Assembly (NCBI GenBank): GCA_038108875.1
Contig: JAYNII010000003.1
Location: forward strand, 1-64,000
Origin: VMDH01 sp038108875
Lineage (GTDB): Bacteria; Pseudomonadota; Gammaproteobacteria; Magnimaribacterales; D2472
DNA length: 64,000 nucleotides
Direction of reading: 5' to 3'
The notes under the pieces: generated by a model
The model's input: the letters and a program-made list of their open reading frames with translations, nothing else
The model's database searches: none
Told to the model about the DNA's origin: nothing
Translations under genes and position numbers: made by a program
Shown here: positions 17,660 through 26,744 of the stretch, in pieces
Layout of the letters: each line of letters starts with the position of its first letter
Numbering within the stretch: the stretch's first letter is position 1

Positions 17660-18952
17660 ATGAAAGAAACTTGGAATAAAATTAGTGACGCTGTAGAGAA
17701 ATCAATTTCACAAGAAGAATTTAACACCTGGATAAAACCCCTCTCAGGAGAAATAAAAGACCAAACACTTGCTATAAGCGCTCCCAATGATTTTATCATC
17801 AATTACGTTGAAGAGAATTATTTAATAAAACTTGATAGAGCTATTAAATCGGTTAACAAAAATCTTTCGATAGAATTTAAAAAACTAGATAAATCAACAT
17901 TTGTCGATAAATTAGAGGGAGGCTCTCAAAACAGACCAAACCTCGTGGAATCTTTTACATTTGATTCTTTTGTTGAGGGGAAATCTAACCATATGGCTCT
18001 AGCCGCTGCAAGACAGGTTGCTCAAAACCCCAAAGGTGACTACAACCCATTATTTATATACGGTGGAGTTGGTTTAGGTAAAACTCATTTAATGCATGCC
18101 GTTGGAAACCAAATAATTAAAGATAATCCCAACAAAAGAATAGTATATGTGCATTCTGAAAAATTCGTAGCAGACATGGTTAAAGCACTACAACTTGGGG
18201 CTATGAGCGAATTCAAGGCATTTTACCGAAACGCTGATGCCCTTTTGATTGATGATATTCAGTTTTTTGCTGGAAAAGAACAATCTCAAGAAGAGTTTTT
18301 TCATACATTCAACGCCCTTCTTGATAGAAACCACCAAATGATACTAACTTGTGATAAGTATCCAAAAGAAATAGATGGTTTAGAGGAGCGGTTAAAATCT
18401 AGGCTGGGCTGGGGCCTGCCAGTTATTATTGAGCCCCCCGAATTAGAAACTAGAGCCGCAGTTTTGCTTAAAAAAGCCGAATCTTTGGGTGTTAATCTTC
18501 CCAGCGAATGCGCTTTTTATATTGCTCAACGAATTAGATCAAACATTAGAGAGTTGGAGGGCGCCTTAAAAAGAGTTACAGCAAACTCTAAATTCTCAAA
18601 TAAAGATATTGATATCCCTTTTGTGAAAGAGTCGTTGAAAGACCTTTTTGTTATTTCTGCAAAAATGGTAAGCATTGATAACATTCAAAAAACCGTTGCT
18701 GAGTATTACAACATTAAGCTTTCTGATCTTTTGTCCAAAAGACGAAGCAGATCAATTACTAGACCCAGACAATTAGCCATGGCATTAACCAAAGAGCTAA
18801 CAAATCATAGTTTGCCAGAAATCGGAGAAGCTTTTAATGGAAGAGATCACACAACAGTCTTACACGCCTGCTCAAAAATCAAAGAGCTTAGGAAAGAGCT
18901 GCCATCCCTAGAAGAAGATTATAGAAACCTTAATAGAACCCTTACAAACTAA
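17660..18952 (+). CDS. dnaA: Chromosomal replication initiator DnaA
   Basis: AAA+ ATPase that binds DnaA boxes and opens oriC. Its 430 residues have four domains: an N-terminal interaction domain, a short linker, the ATPase core (Walker A GGVGLGKTH at about residues 135-143, Walker B LLIDDIQFF) and the C-terminal DNA-binding domain with RSITRPRQLAMAL and NGRDHTTVLHA. Its stop overlaps the dnaN ATG (TAATG). It is the first gene of dnaA-dnaN-recF-gyrB. Confidence 0.98.
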   Translation: MKETWNKISDAVEKSISQEEFNTWIKPLSGEIKDQTLAISAPNDFIINYVEENYLIKLDRAIKSVNKNLSIEFKKLDKSTFVDKLEGGSQNRPNLVESFTFDSFVEGKSNHMALAAARQVAQNPKGDYNPLFIYGGVGLGKTHLMHAVGNQIIKDNPNKRIVYVHSEKFVADMVKALQLGAMSEFKAFYRNADALLIDDIQFFAGKEQSQEEFFHTFNALLDRNHQMILTCDKYPKEIDGLEERLKSRLGWGLPVIIEPPELETRAAVLLKKAESLGVNLPSECAFYIAQRIRSNIRELEGALKRVTANSKFSNKDIDIPFVKESLKDLFVISAKMVSIDNIQKTVAEYYNIKLSDLLSKRRSRSITRPRQLAMALTKELTNHSLPEIGEAFNGRDHTTVLHACSKIKELRKELPSLEEDYRNLNRTLTN

Positions 18953-20046
18953 TGCAAGCAAAACTAAACAAAGAAGACTTGGCATCAGCCCTAGCCAGCG
19001 TCATGGGCGTTGTTGAAAAACGTCAAACACTCCCTATACTTGCAAACGTCTTAATTGACTTTACTGATGATGGAGTCAATATGACCGCTACAGATCTAGA
19101 GTCAGAAATTGCTCTTTTCTCTGTAGTTGGTGTTATCTCTTCTCAAGGAAAAACAACCGTCTCAGCAAAAAAACTTAATGACCTGGTAAGGCTGTTGCCA
19201 GATGGAGAGGTTTTAACCATTTCTTTAAAAAACAACAAACTTAACATTAAGACACCCACGAGCAATTACAACTTGGCCACCCTTTCAAGTGATGATTTTC
19301 CAAGAATAGATGCAAGCGATGAAGGAGAAGAGATTCAAATAAACATGGGATCGCTAAAAAAAACAATTTCTTCATCATCTTTTGCCATGGGAAACCAAGA
19401 TTGGAGGCATTATTTAAATGGCCTTTATGTCACTTGCGAAGAGGGTCTTTTTACAGCTGTAGCTACCGATGCACATAGGCTCGCTGTTTCAAACTCTAAG
19501 ACAACAAACAACTCAAAAACCATTTCTGGAATAATACCGAGAAAAGCCGTAAATGAAATATTTAAATTTTTGGATGAGGAGGGGGAATGTGTACTTAAAA
19601 TTTCTGAAAGTTTTTGTTGCCTCTCTAAACCAGGGCTTATTTTTAAAAGTAAACTGATTGAAGGGAAATTTCCTGACTATAACCAAGTAATTCCATCAGG
19701 CGAATCTATAGATATGCACTGTAATAAAAAAGAATTAGCAGATGCTTTGGCGAGGTCATCTATTCTAACAAGCGACAAATATAAAGGAGTAAGATTTTTA
19801 CTAGATAATTCAAATCTTACAATAACCGCGAATAATCCTGACCAAGAAGACGCTGAAGAAGTTATTAAAGTTAATGCCAAAGGATCGCTTCAAATAGCTT
19901 TTAATGTTGGATATATTCAAGAGATTCTTAATCACTTAAATACTGACGATGTTGTTTTTAGATTTTTCGGTGAAGACAAAAGTTGTATTATCCAGTCAAA
20001 AGACAATGATGCATCCTTATATGTTGTTATGCCCTTATTGATTTAG
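18952..20046 (+). CDS. dnaN: DNA polymerase III beta sliding clamp
   Basis: Ring-shaped processivity clamp. The 364-residue protein has the three-domain clamp pattern, with LPILANVLI and LSAT-type segments near the N-terminus, TDAHRLAVS in the middle and the C-terminal VVMPLLI, which resembles the family end (MPMRL). It overlaps dnaA by one base and is followed directly by recF. Confidence 0.97.
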   Translation: MQAKLNKEDLASALASVMGVVEKRQTLPILANVLIDFTDDGVNMTATDLESEIALFSVVGVISSQGKTTVSAKKLNDLVRLLPDGEVLTISLKNNKLNIKTPTSNYNLATLSSDDFPRIDASDEGEEIQINMGSLKKTISSSSFAMGNQDWRHYLNGLYVTCEEGLFTAVATDAHRLAVSNSKTTNNSKTISGIIPRKAVNEIFKFLDEEGECVLKISESFCCLSKPGLIFKSKLIEGKFPDYNQVIPSGESIDMHCNKKELADALARSSILTSDKYKGVRFLLDNSNLTITANNPDQEDAEEVIKVNAKGSLQIAFNVGYIQEILNHLNTDDVVFRFFGEDKSCIIQSKDNDASLYVVMPLLI

Positions 20047-21123
20047 GTGGCGATTAAAAAACTATCTCTCTTAAACTTTAGGTGTTTTAACAGCCTTGAG
20101 ATAGATCTAACCCCAGGTGCCTGTCTTTTCTGGGGCAATAATGGCTCCGGAAAATCCTCTATTATAGAAGCTATATATATCCTTAATACCGCAAAATCAT
20201 TTAGAACCAATATCCTAGATTCATCAATTCAAAGAAACAAAGATTTTTTTTCTCTAAAGGGAATAACCGACAATTCAAAAAAAATAGAAATTACAAAGCA
20301 AAAAAACAAACCCATTTCTATAAAAATCAATGATAAGAAAACCAGCTCCTTAGATCTTCTTAAAACAAACTCTTTGCTTTCAATTGATCACAACACTTAT
20401 TTTTATAATGATTCAAGCCCCGATAATAGAAGAAAACACTTAGACAGAGCCCTTTTTTCCGTATTTAATGAATACTCAGAAGACTTATTAAAATTTTATT
20501 TTGTGCTCAGAGCCAGAAACCTTGCTCTAAAAAAATCATCCCCCAAAGAAACGCAGGCCTGGAATGTATCTTTGGGCGATCTGGGTGAGAGGCTTACCAT
20601 TCAAAGAAAGGAATTTTTTGATCAAAGCAAAGAAAACTTCCTAAACACTCTTGCACGTTCATCACACCCAAAAGCAACCTTATACAAAGAAATAGAAATT
20701 TTTTTTGATTCAGGATACAAGAACCTGAGTTACGCAGAAGTTCTTGATAAAAATCTTTCTGAAGACTTGTTTAAAAAAATTACAACAGCCGGCCCACATA
20801 GAGCTGATATTAGATTTCTTTTTAATGGAATGCACCTAAAAAATTCCTTTTCTAGGGGAGAACAAAAAATTATTTCTATTTTGTGGAGTCTTAGTTACGC
20901 CCAAAGCATTACCCAGCTAACAACAGCAAAGCCCATAATATCTCTCGATGATCTTGGTTCAGAAGTTGATAGCCACCATTTAGAATTTTTGTATCCTTTG
21001 TTTAATAATTTTGAAAATCAATTAATATTTTCAAACATTAATAGCCTCTTTGATAGTAAAATAGAAACTCCATTTAACAATTTTAAAATGTTCCACGTGG
21101 AACAATTACACCTAGATGCCTAA
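20047..21123 (+). CDS. recF: DNA replication and repair protein RecF
   Basis: SMC-like ATPase that helps load RecA at single-strand gaps. The 358-residue protein starts with GTG directly after the dnaN stop. Walker A is GNNGSGKSS, the ABC-type signature is SRGEQKIIS, and Walker B is ISLDDLGSE. The last codons (KMFHVEQ) contain a perfect parS palindrome, so the C-terminal sequence is partly dictated by that DNA site. It overlaps gyrB by 8 bp. Confidence 0.96.
   Translation: MAIKKLSLLNFRCFNSLEIDLTPGACLFWGNNGSGKSSIIEAIYILNTAKSFRTNILDSSIQRNKDFFSLKGITDNSKKIEITKQKNKPISIKINDKKTSSLDLLKTNSLLSIDHNTYFYNDSSPDNRRKHLDRALFSVFNEYSEDLLKFYFVLRARNLALKKSSPKETQAWNVSLGDLGERLTIQRKEFFDQSKENFLNTLARSSHPKATLYKEIEIFFDSGYKNLSYAEVLDKNLSEDLFKKITTAGPHRADIRFLFNGMHLKNSFSRGEQKIISILWSLSYAQSITQLTTAKPIISLDDLGSEVDSHHLEFLYPLFNNFENQLIFSNINSLFDSKIETPFNNFKMFHVEQLHLDA
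21089..21104. promoter_or_regulatory. parS centromere-like site inside recF
   Basis: TGTTCCACGTGGAACA is a perfect 16-bp palindrome identical to the well-known Pseudomonas-type parS and a full match to TGTTNCACGTGNAACA. It lies within the end of recF, about 3.4 kb from the dnaA start and 7 kb from the mnmG-mnmE spacer. Bacterial parS sites are usually close to oriC, and parA and parB are encoded at 9.9-11.5 kb. It is the only copy I noticed in the window. Confidence 0.9.
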
Positions 21124-23038
21124 CAAAAAAAACCCAAACACATACGATTCCTCAAACATTCAAGTATTAAAAGGATTGGAGGCGGTTAGAAAAAGACCAG
21201 GAATGTATATTGGTGACACCGATGATGGCTCGGGCCTTCACCACATGATATTTGAAGTTGTTGACAACTGTATAGATGAAGCAATGGCGGGTTATTGTTC
21301 TGAAATAACAGTTCAAGTTAACAAAGATGGATCAATAACGGTTAAAGATAATGGAAGGGGTATCCCCGTAGACACTCACAAGAAAGAGGGAATTCCTGCT
21401 GCTGAACTTATAATGACTACGCTTCATTCCGGAGGCAAGTTTGATGATAATTCTTATAAAGTCTCTGGCGGTCTTCATGGGGTCGGAGTCTCTGTTGTTA
21501 ATGCCTTATCTGAAGAACTAAATTTGGTTATTTGTAGGGATGGGGGGATGTATGAACAAAAATATTCTAACGGAAAACCTAAAACCAAACTAACCAAAAA
21601 GAAAAATTCTAATGAAACAGGAACAGAGATTACATTTCTTCCATCAAAAGAAGTCTTCTCCTCAATAACCTTTGACATTGAAAAGATCAATAAAAGAATA
21701 CAGGAGCTTTCTTTCTTAAATAGCGGCGTTTCTATTGAAGTAAAAGACCAAAGAACAGGAAAAAATAAAAAATTTAGAAACACGGGCGGAGTCTCCAGTT
21801 ACGTTGATTTCCTAAGAGGAAGAAAGCAACCCATTTCTACAATCTTTCATTGTGAAGATAACAGCAACAATATTGGTGTAGAAATATCCCTGCAGTGGAA
21901 TGACTCATATAGTGAAAACGTTCTATGTTATACAAACAACATTCCACAAAAAGACGGAGGAACCCATCTTTCTGGCTTTAGGGCGAGCCTTACTAGAGTA
22001 TTGAAAACCTTTATCAAAAAAGAGGAATTGAATAAAAAAGCCCCAATTGAATTGCTAGGCGAAGATGTTAGAGAGGGATTGGTTGCTATTATTTCTGTTA
22101 AAGTACCAGATCCAAAATTTTCTTCTCAAACAAAAGAAAAATTAGTCTCATCAGAGGTTGAAGGAATTGTAAGCAATGTGCTTAACAAAAATCTAAACGA
22201 TTTTTTATTAGAAAACCCAAAAGATGCCGTGTCTATTTTATCCAAAGTATCTGAGGCTGCTTTAGCTAGAGAGGCTGCAAGAAAAGCGAGAGAAATGACC
22301 AGAAGAAAAGGCGTTCTAGAGGTAGCAGGCCTTCCTGGAAAATTGGCTGATTGCCAAGAAAAAGACCCATCATTATCTGAGCTTTATTTGGTTGAGGGGG
22401 ATTCTGCGGGCGGCTCTGCCAAGCAAGGAAGAAACAGAAAAAACCAAGCAATTCTGCCGTTAAAGGGAAAAATACTTAATGTTGAGAAAGCTAGAATTGA
22501 CAAGGTCTTGTCTTCACAAGAGATAGCAACATTAGTAACAGCGCTTGGCTGCGGAATAGGCAAAGATGATTTTGATTTAGGAAGACTCCGATATCATAGG
22601 ATTATCATCATGACAGATGCTGATGTTGACGGCTCTCATATTCGCACCCTTTTGCTAACATTCTTTTATAGGCAAATGTTCGATATTGTTGAAAATGGTC
22701 ATATTTATATTGCCTTACCGCCTCTCTATAAGATTACTAAGGGAAAATCAGAAATTTACGCATCAAATGAGTTAGAGAAAGAAAAAGCAATTAAAGATCT
22801 TTCAAAAACTGGTTCAAAGGGTATCGATGTTCAAAGATATAAAGGCCTTGGGGAAATGAATCCTGGTCAATTATGGACAACCACAATGGATCCTGAGAAC
22901 AGAAGAATGCTTCAGGTTAAAATTAAAGATGCGAAAGATGCGGATGATGCTTTCGAGGTCCTAATGGGCGATCAAGTCGAGCCGAGGAGAGAGTTTATCG
23001 AATCTAATGCATTAAACGTAGCCAATCTAGATATATAA
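21116..23038 (+). CDS. gyrB: DNA gyrase subunit B (short form)
   Basis: ATPase subunit of gyrase, which introduces negative supercoils. It has the GHKL ATP-binding domain (EVVDNCIDEA, DNGRGIPVD, GGLHGVGVSVVNALS), the transducer domain, TOPRIM (EGDSAGGSAKQGR and DADVDGSHI) and the terminal QRYKGLGEMNPGQLW. At 640 residues it lacks the roughly 170-residue insert in the C-terminal half that brings E. coli GyrB to 804. It overlaps recF by 8 bp. Confidence 0.97.
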   Translation: MPNKKNPNTYDSSNIQVLKGLEAVRKRPGMYIGDTDDGSGLHHMIFEVVDNCIDEAMAGYCSEITVQVNKDGSITVKDNGRGIPVDTHKKEGIPAAELIMTTLHSGGKFDDNSYKVSGGLHGVGVSVVNALSEELNLVICRDGGMYEQKYSNGKPKTKLTKKKNSNETGTEITFLPSKEVFSSITFDIEKINKRIQELSFLNSGVSIEVKDQRTGKNKKFRNTGGVSSYVDFLRGRKQPISTIFHCEDNSNNIGVEISLQWNDSYSENVLCYTNNIPQKDGGTHLSGFRASLTRVLKTFIKKEELNKKAPIELLGEDVREGLVAIISVKVPDPKFSSQTKEKLVSSEVEGIVSNVLNKNLNDFLLENPKDAVSILSKVSEAALAREAARKAREMTRRKGVLEVAGLPGKLADCQEKDPSLSELYLVEGDSAGGSAKQGRNRKNQAILPLKGKILNVEKARIDKVLSSQEIATLVTALGCGIGKDDFDLGRLRYHRIIIMTDADVDGSHIRTLLLTFFYRQMFDIVENGHIYIALPPLYKITKGKSEIYASNELEKEKAIKDLSKTGSKGIDVQRYKGLGEMNPGQLWTTTMDPENRRMLQVKIKDAKDADDAFEVLMGDQVEPRREFIESNALNVANLDI

Positions 23039-23050
23039 ACAAAAGTCTAA

Positions 23051-24397
23051 TTATATAGACAAATGTTTAATTATTTCTTCAATTTTTATTGTTTTTTGCT
23101 CCATTGAATCCCTATCCCTTAAAGTAACTGTTTTCTTATCCAAAGAATCATAGTCAACAGTTATACAATGAGGAGTTCCGACTTCGTCATGCTTTCTATA
23201 ACTTTTTCCTATATTTCCAGTATTTTCAAGAACAATCTTCTTTTTTAAAGCTTCTTGAAGCTCGTTTTTAATTTTTGTGGCTAGATCTACTAATTTTGGC
23301 TCATTTTTCTTTAGAGGTATAACAGCAACCTTAATAGGTGCTAGGTGAGGCTTTAACTTAAGAACTACTCTTTCCTTTCCATCTTCTAACTTTTCAATTT
23401 CATAGGCATCATTTAAAACCGCTAAAAACCCTCTTTCTACCCCTGCTGAGGGTTCTATAACATAGGGAACCACCCATTTATTAGATTCAATTTTATTGAC
23501 AGCAAGTTTTGCATTTGAATCATTATTCTGGCTAATGACCGCGTTTATATTTAATTCATTTTGGTTTTTAGTATGCGAGCCCAAATCAAAATCAGTTCTA
23601 TTTGCTATACCTTCTAACTCTTCTAGCCCGTGAGGGAATTTATACATTAAGTCATAAGTTCCCTTTGAATAGTGAGCAAGTTCTGATTCTGGCACGTTAT
23701 AGATTTCAATATTTTCTCTTTTAATACCCTGTTTTAACCACCAATTCAACCTTTCGTTCAACCAATACTCATGCCATTTCAAATCACTCCCAGGCTCAAC
23801 AAAATACTCTAATTCCATTTGCTCAAACTCTCTAACTCGAAAAATAAAATTTCTTGGAGTTATTTCGTTTCTAAATGCTTTTCCTGATTGAGCTATACCA
23901 AAGGGAAGATTTCTAGCCGATGAATCAACAACGTTCTTAAAATTTATAAATATGTGTTGAGCAGTTTCTGGTCTCAGATATCCAAAATTATCCTCATCTT
24001 TTATCGGTCCAATAGAAGTCTTGAACATTAAGTTAAATGGTCTCGGCTCCGTCAAATCAGAAGAGCCACAATGAGGGCATTTTTCTTTAATATGATCTGC
24101 TCGATGTCTGTTTTTGCAATTCTTGCAGTCTACCAATGGGTCAGTAAAGGTACTCTCGTGGCCAGAATGCCTTAGGACGCTTGGATGGGTAAGTATTGCT
24201 GCATCAATACCCTCTACATCATCTCTTTCGTATACCATGGCTGACCACCATGCTTGTTTTAGATTATTTTTTAATTCAACACCAAGAGGGCCAAAATCAT
24301 AGAGGCCCTGAAGACCACCATAAATTTCAGAAGATTGAAATATAAAACCTCTTCTCTTACAAAGAGAAACTAATTCATCCATTGATTTGGCTGGCAT
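23051..24397 (-). CDS. glyS: Glycyl-tRNA synthetase, single-chain dimeric type
   Basis: Class II synthetase charging tRNA-Gly. The 448-residue protein is the alpha2 type found in eukaryotes, archaea and many Gram-positive bacteria, not the GlyQ/GlyS tetramer usual in gammaproteobacteria. Visible features are GLQGLYDFGPLGVELKNN, a zinc-ribbon-like insert with Cys91, Cys94, Cys107 and Cys110, motif 2 (FRNEITPRNFIFRVREFEQME, split here as FRNEITPRNFIF and RVREFEQME), motif 3 (PSAGVERGF) and a C-terminal anticodon-binding domain. It faces gyrB tail to tail with 12 bp between. Confidence 0.95.
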   Translation of the reverse strand: MPAKSMDELVSLCKRRGFIFQSSEIYGGLQGLYDFGPLGVELKNNLKQAWWSAMVYERDDVEGIDAAILTHPSVLRHSGHESTFTDPLVDCKNCKNRHRADHIKEKCPHCGSSDLTEPRPFNLMFKTSIGPIKDEDNFGYLRPETAQHIFINFKNVVDSSARNLPFGIAQSGKAFRNEITPRNFIFRVREFEQMELEYFVEPGSDLKWHEYWLNERLNWWLKQGIKRENIEIYNVPESELAHYSKGTYDLMYKFPHGLEELEGIANRTDFDLGSHTKNQNELNINAVISQNNDSNAKLAVNKIESNKWVVPYVIEPSAGVERGFLAVLNDAYEIEKLEDGKERVVLKLKPHLAPIKVAVIPLKKNEPKLVDLATKIKNELQEALKKKIVLENTGNIGKSYRKHDEVGTPHCITVDYDSLDKKTVTLRDRDSMEQKTIKIEEIIKHLSI

Positions 24398-24458
24398 TAA
24401 TTAACCCCCGTTGATATATACTTGTGACATTGTAATTCATTAATTTGCTTATTAATAA

Positions 24459-25301
24459 ATGAGGCTTCTTTTTATTTTGCTTTCTCCTCTTGGCTTAAGA
24501 GCTGCAGAGAAACTAATTAAGACAAGTTTTAATTCTTTGCCAGCAAGATTTTTGCTTGAACGATCAAGCTATTTCAAAATTACAGCTATAAACATATCCA
24601 AATGTTTTAAGAATAACAAAAATCAACATAACAAAAATCTTGCATATCAGAGCTTGGTAGAATCGATATTTTCTGTTTACGAAACAATATATTCATGGTC
24701 ACGAAATGAATCAAAGATATCTTCTCTAATATTTAAACAAGAAAATAGATTTATGTTAAAAGCCAAATATCCTAAACTTCTTTACGCAATGCATAACAGA
24801 AGCATTGATATGTTATTAAGTTTTTTAATGTTAGAAAATCAAGTTACTACTCTATACAAAACTATTAAGAATCAACGACTTAACAAATATGTGATAGAAC
24901 AGAGATCAAAAAATAACAGCTCAGTTGCAACCGCTTCGATAGGTGGTGTTAGAGCGGCTCTAAAATCATTAAATTCTGGTATTAATGTTTGCTTTGGTGC
25001 TGATCAAGTTCCAGCAGATGGTCTCGGAGTTAATAGCTATTTTTTTAAATCTGTTTGTTATTCCAGCAACCTTGTAGAAGCAATCTCAAAAAGAGAGGGA
25101 ACGGGCACCTGCTTTGTTTATTTAACAAAAAATGATTTTGGATACGTCGTTGCTTTTGATCATTTATCTAGTTCATTTGTGGGGACAGATAAAATGAATC
25201 AACTTTTTGAACGCTCAATTTGTAAAAAACCAGAAGAATATTCTTGGGAGTACAAAAAGTTTAGAAAAGTTTCTGAAAATAAGGAACTATATAAATTTTG
25301 A
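24459..25301 (+). CDS. Lipid A biosynthesis-type acyltransferase (LpxL/HtrB family)
   Basis: Probably a membrane-associated acyltransferase adding a secondary acyl chain to lipid A. The 280 residues are a little short for LpxL (about 306). Support comes from an N-terminal hydrophobic helix, the HX4D/E catalytic pattern as HNRSID, the segment GADQVPADGLGVNSYFF (compare DQ...FFG) and the C-terminal PEEYSWEYKKF, which matches the family PEQYLW..RF motif. It ends exactly one base before the trkH stop on the other strand. Which acyl transfer it performs cannot be told. Confidence 0.78.
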   Translation: MRLLFILLSPLGLRAAEKLIKTSFNSLPARFLLERSSYFKITAINISKCFKNNKNQHNKNLAYQSLVESIFSVYETIYSWSRNESKISSLIFKQENRFMLKAKYPKLLYAMHNRSIDMLLSFLMLENQVTTLYKTIKNQRLNKYVIEQRSKNNSSVATASIGGVRAALKSLNSGINVCFGADQVPADGLGVNSYFFKSVCYSSNLVEAISKREGTGTCFVYLTKNDFGYVVAFDHLSSSFVGTDKMNQLFERSICKKPEEYSWEYKKFRKVSENKELYKF

Positions 25302-26744
25302 CTATCTTCTCCAAAAAGAGGGCGCCATCACTACGAGGAACGTAAATATTTCTAATCTGCCAAGAACCATAGCAAATATTAGAATTATTTTCCCGAAACC
25401 AGAGATGTTTTGATAATTATTAACAGCATCACCTAGAGCAGGACCGAGGTTATTTAAGCAGGCGCCAACAGTCGAAAATGCTGTTTCAAAATTAGCTCCG
25501 CTAGCCAGCATTCCCAAAAAAAGAAGCATGAAAGTTATTACATACACAGAAAAAAACCCCCACACTTTTTCTGCAATAGTGGCATGAATAACTTTATTTC
25601 CAATTTTAGAAATAACAACAGCATCGGGGTGTATTATTTTGAATATTTCTTTTCTTGCCTGATTAATCATTATCAATACTCGCCAAGCTTTTATCCCGCC
25701 CCCAACCGAGCCAGAGCAAGCACCCACAAAAGCCCCAATTAAAAGAAGAAAAGAAATAAACAACGGCATTCCATTAAATCCGCTCGTATGAAAACCAGAT
25801 GTTGTCAAAATTGAAACTGTTTGAAAAACTAACGACCTAAGATTAAGCCCACCATCAGATTCACTTAATAACAAATAAAAAACCCCTGTAGCAAAGATTA
25901 AAAACATAAGGGTAAAAAAGAATCCTAACTCAGGATTTTTGAAATACTTGCTAATAGATTTTGTTGATATAGCTGAATAATGAAGCACAAATGATACCGC
26001 TGAGCATAACATAAAAAAAATACACACAATTTCTATAGAAAGGCTGTTAAATTGCCCTATGCTTCGATCATATGTTGAAAATCCACCAATTGAAACAGTA
26101 GAAAGAGCATGAGCCAACGCATCAAATACTCCCATCCCAGCCATCAGATAAGTCAAAAAACATAAAATAGAGAGAGTTAAATAAATTCTCCACAAAGCTT
26201 GGGCGGTTTCTCTAATTCTAGGAGTAATTTTTTGAGTGCTTTCTGAGCCAGGTGTTTCCATTTTAAATAACTGGCCCCCACCAATTCCTAATGAGGGGAG
26301 AATGGCAACGGCTAAAATAATCAAGCCCATGCCGCCAACCCATTGCAACAGCTGTCTAAACAAAAGCACTGATCTATCATATCCCTCAATGTTTGATAGA
26401 ACGGTGGCGCCCGTGGTGGTAATTCCTGAAAATGATTCGAAAAAGCCATCTATTGGACTTAGGCCGGCAAGGGCCAAAAACGGCAACGATCCAAATAAAC
26501 CTAATACCACCCAGAAGGTAACTGTTACCAAAAATCCATCGTGGATTGTTAAAGAGTTAATATCTTTTTTCGAAGAAAAATAAAGCATCATACCTATGGA
26601 TGCTGTTAGTAAAAAAAAGCTTAGGAAATCACCAGCCGTATTTTCATTAAATATTATTGCCACAGCAACTGATGGTAAAAATACTAAGCTAAAAAACATC
26701 AACAGCAATCCCACCAGGTTATAAATAGGAGATATTAAATTCAT
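25302..26744 (-). CDS. trkH: Trk potassium uptake membrane subunit TrkH
   Basis: K+ channel-like subunit of the Trk system. The 480-residue, highly hydrophobic protein has four MPM repeats with selectivity-loop segments such as SGITTTGATV, STVSIGGFST, TTSGFHTSGF and GACLNNLGPAL. The cytoplasmic loop GACSGSVGGGIKAWR is typical. Its start overlaps the trkA stop by one base (TAATG), which places it in a trkA-trkH unit. Confidence 0.95.
   Translation of the reverse strand: MNLISPIYNLVGLLLMFFSLVFLPSVAVAIIFNENTAGDFLSFFLLTASIGMMLYFSSKKDINSLTIHDGFLVTVTFWVVLGLFGSLPFLALAGLSPIDGFFESFSGITTTGATVLSNIEGYDRSVLLFRQLLQWVGGMGLIILAVAILPSLGIGGGQLFKMETPGSESTQKITPRIRETAQALWRIYLTLSILCFLTYLMAGMGVFDALAHALSTVSIGGFSTYDRSIGQFNSLSIEIVCIFFMLCSAVSFVLHYSAISTKSISKYFKNPELGFFFTLMFLIFATGVFYLLLSESDGGLNLRSLVFQTVSILTTSGFHTSGFNGMPLFISFLLLIGAFVGACSGSVGGGIKAWRVLIMINQARKEIFKIIHPDAVVISKIGNKVIHATIAEKVWGFFSVYVITFMLLFLGMLASGANFETAFSTVGACLNNLGPALGDAVNNYQNISGFGKIILIFAMVLGRLEIFTFLVVMAPSFWRR

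Noticed and set aside
23045..23060. Stem GTCTA/TAGAC between gyrB and glyS as a bidirectional terminator
   Set aside because: Only 5 bp, AT-rich, overlapping the glyS stop and without a T run; too weak to call.
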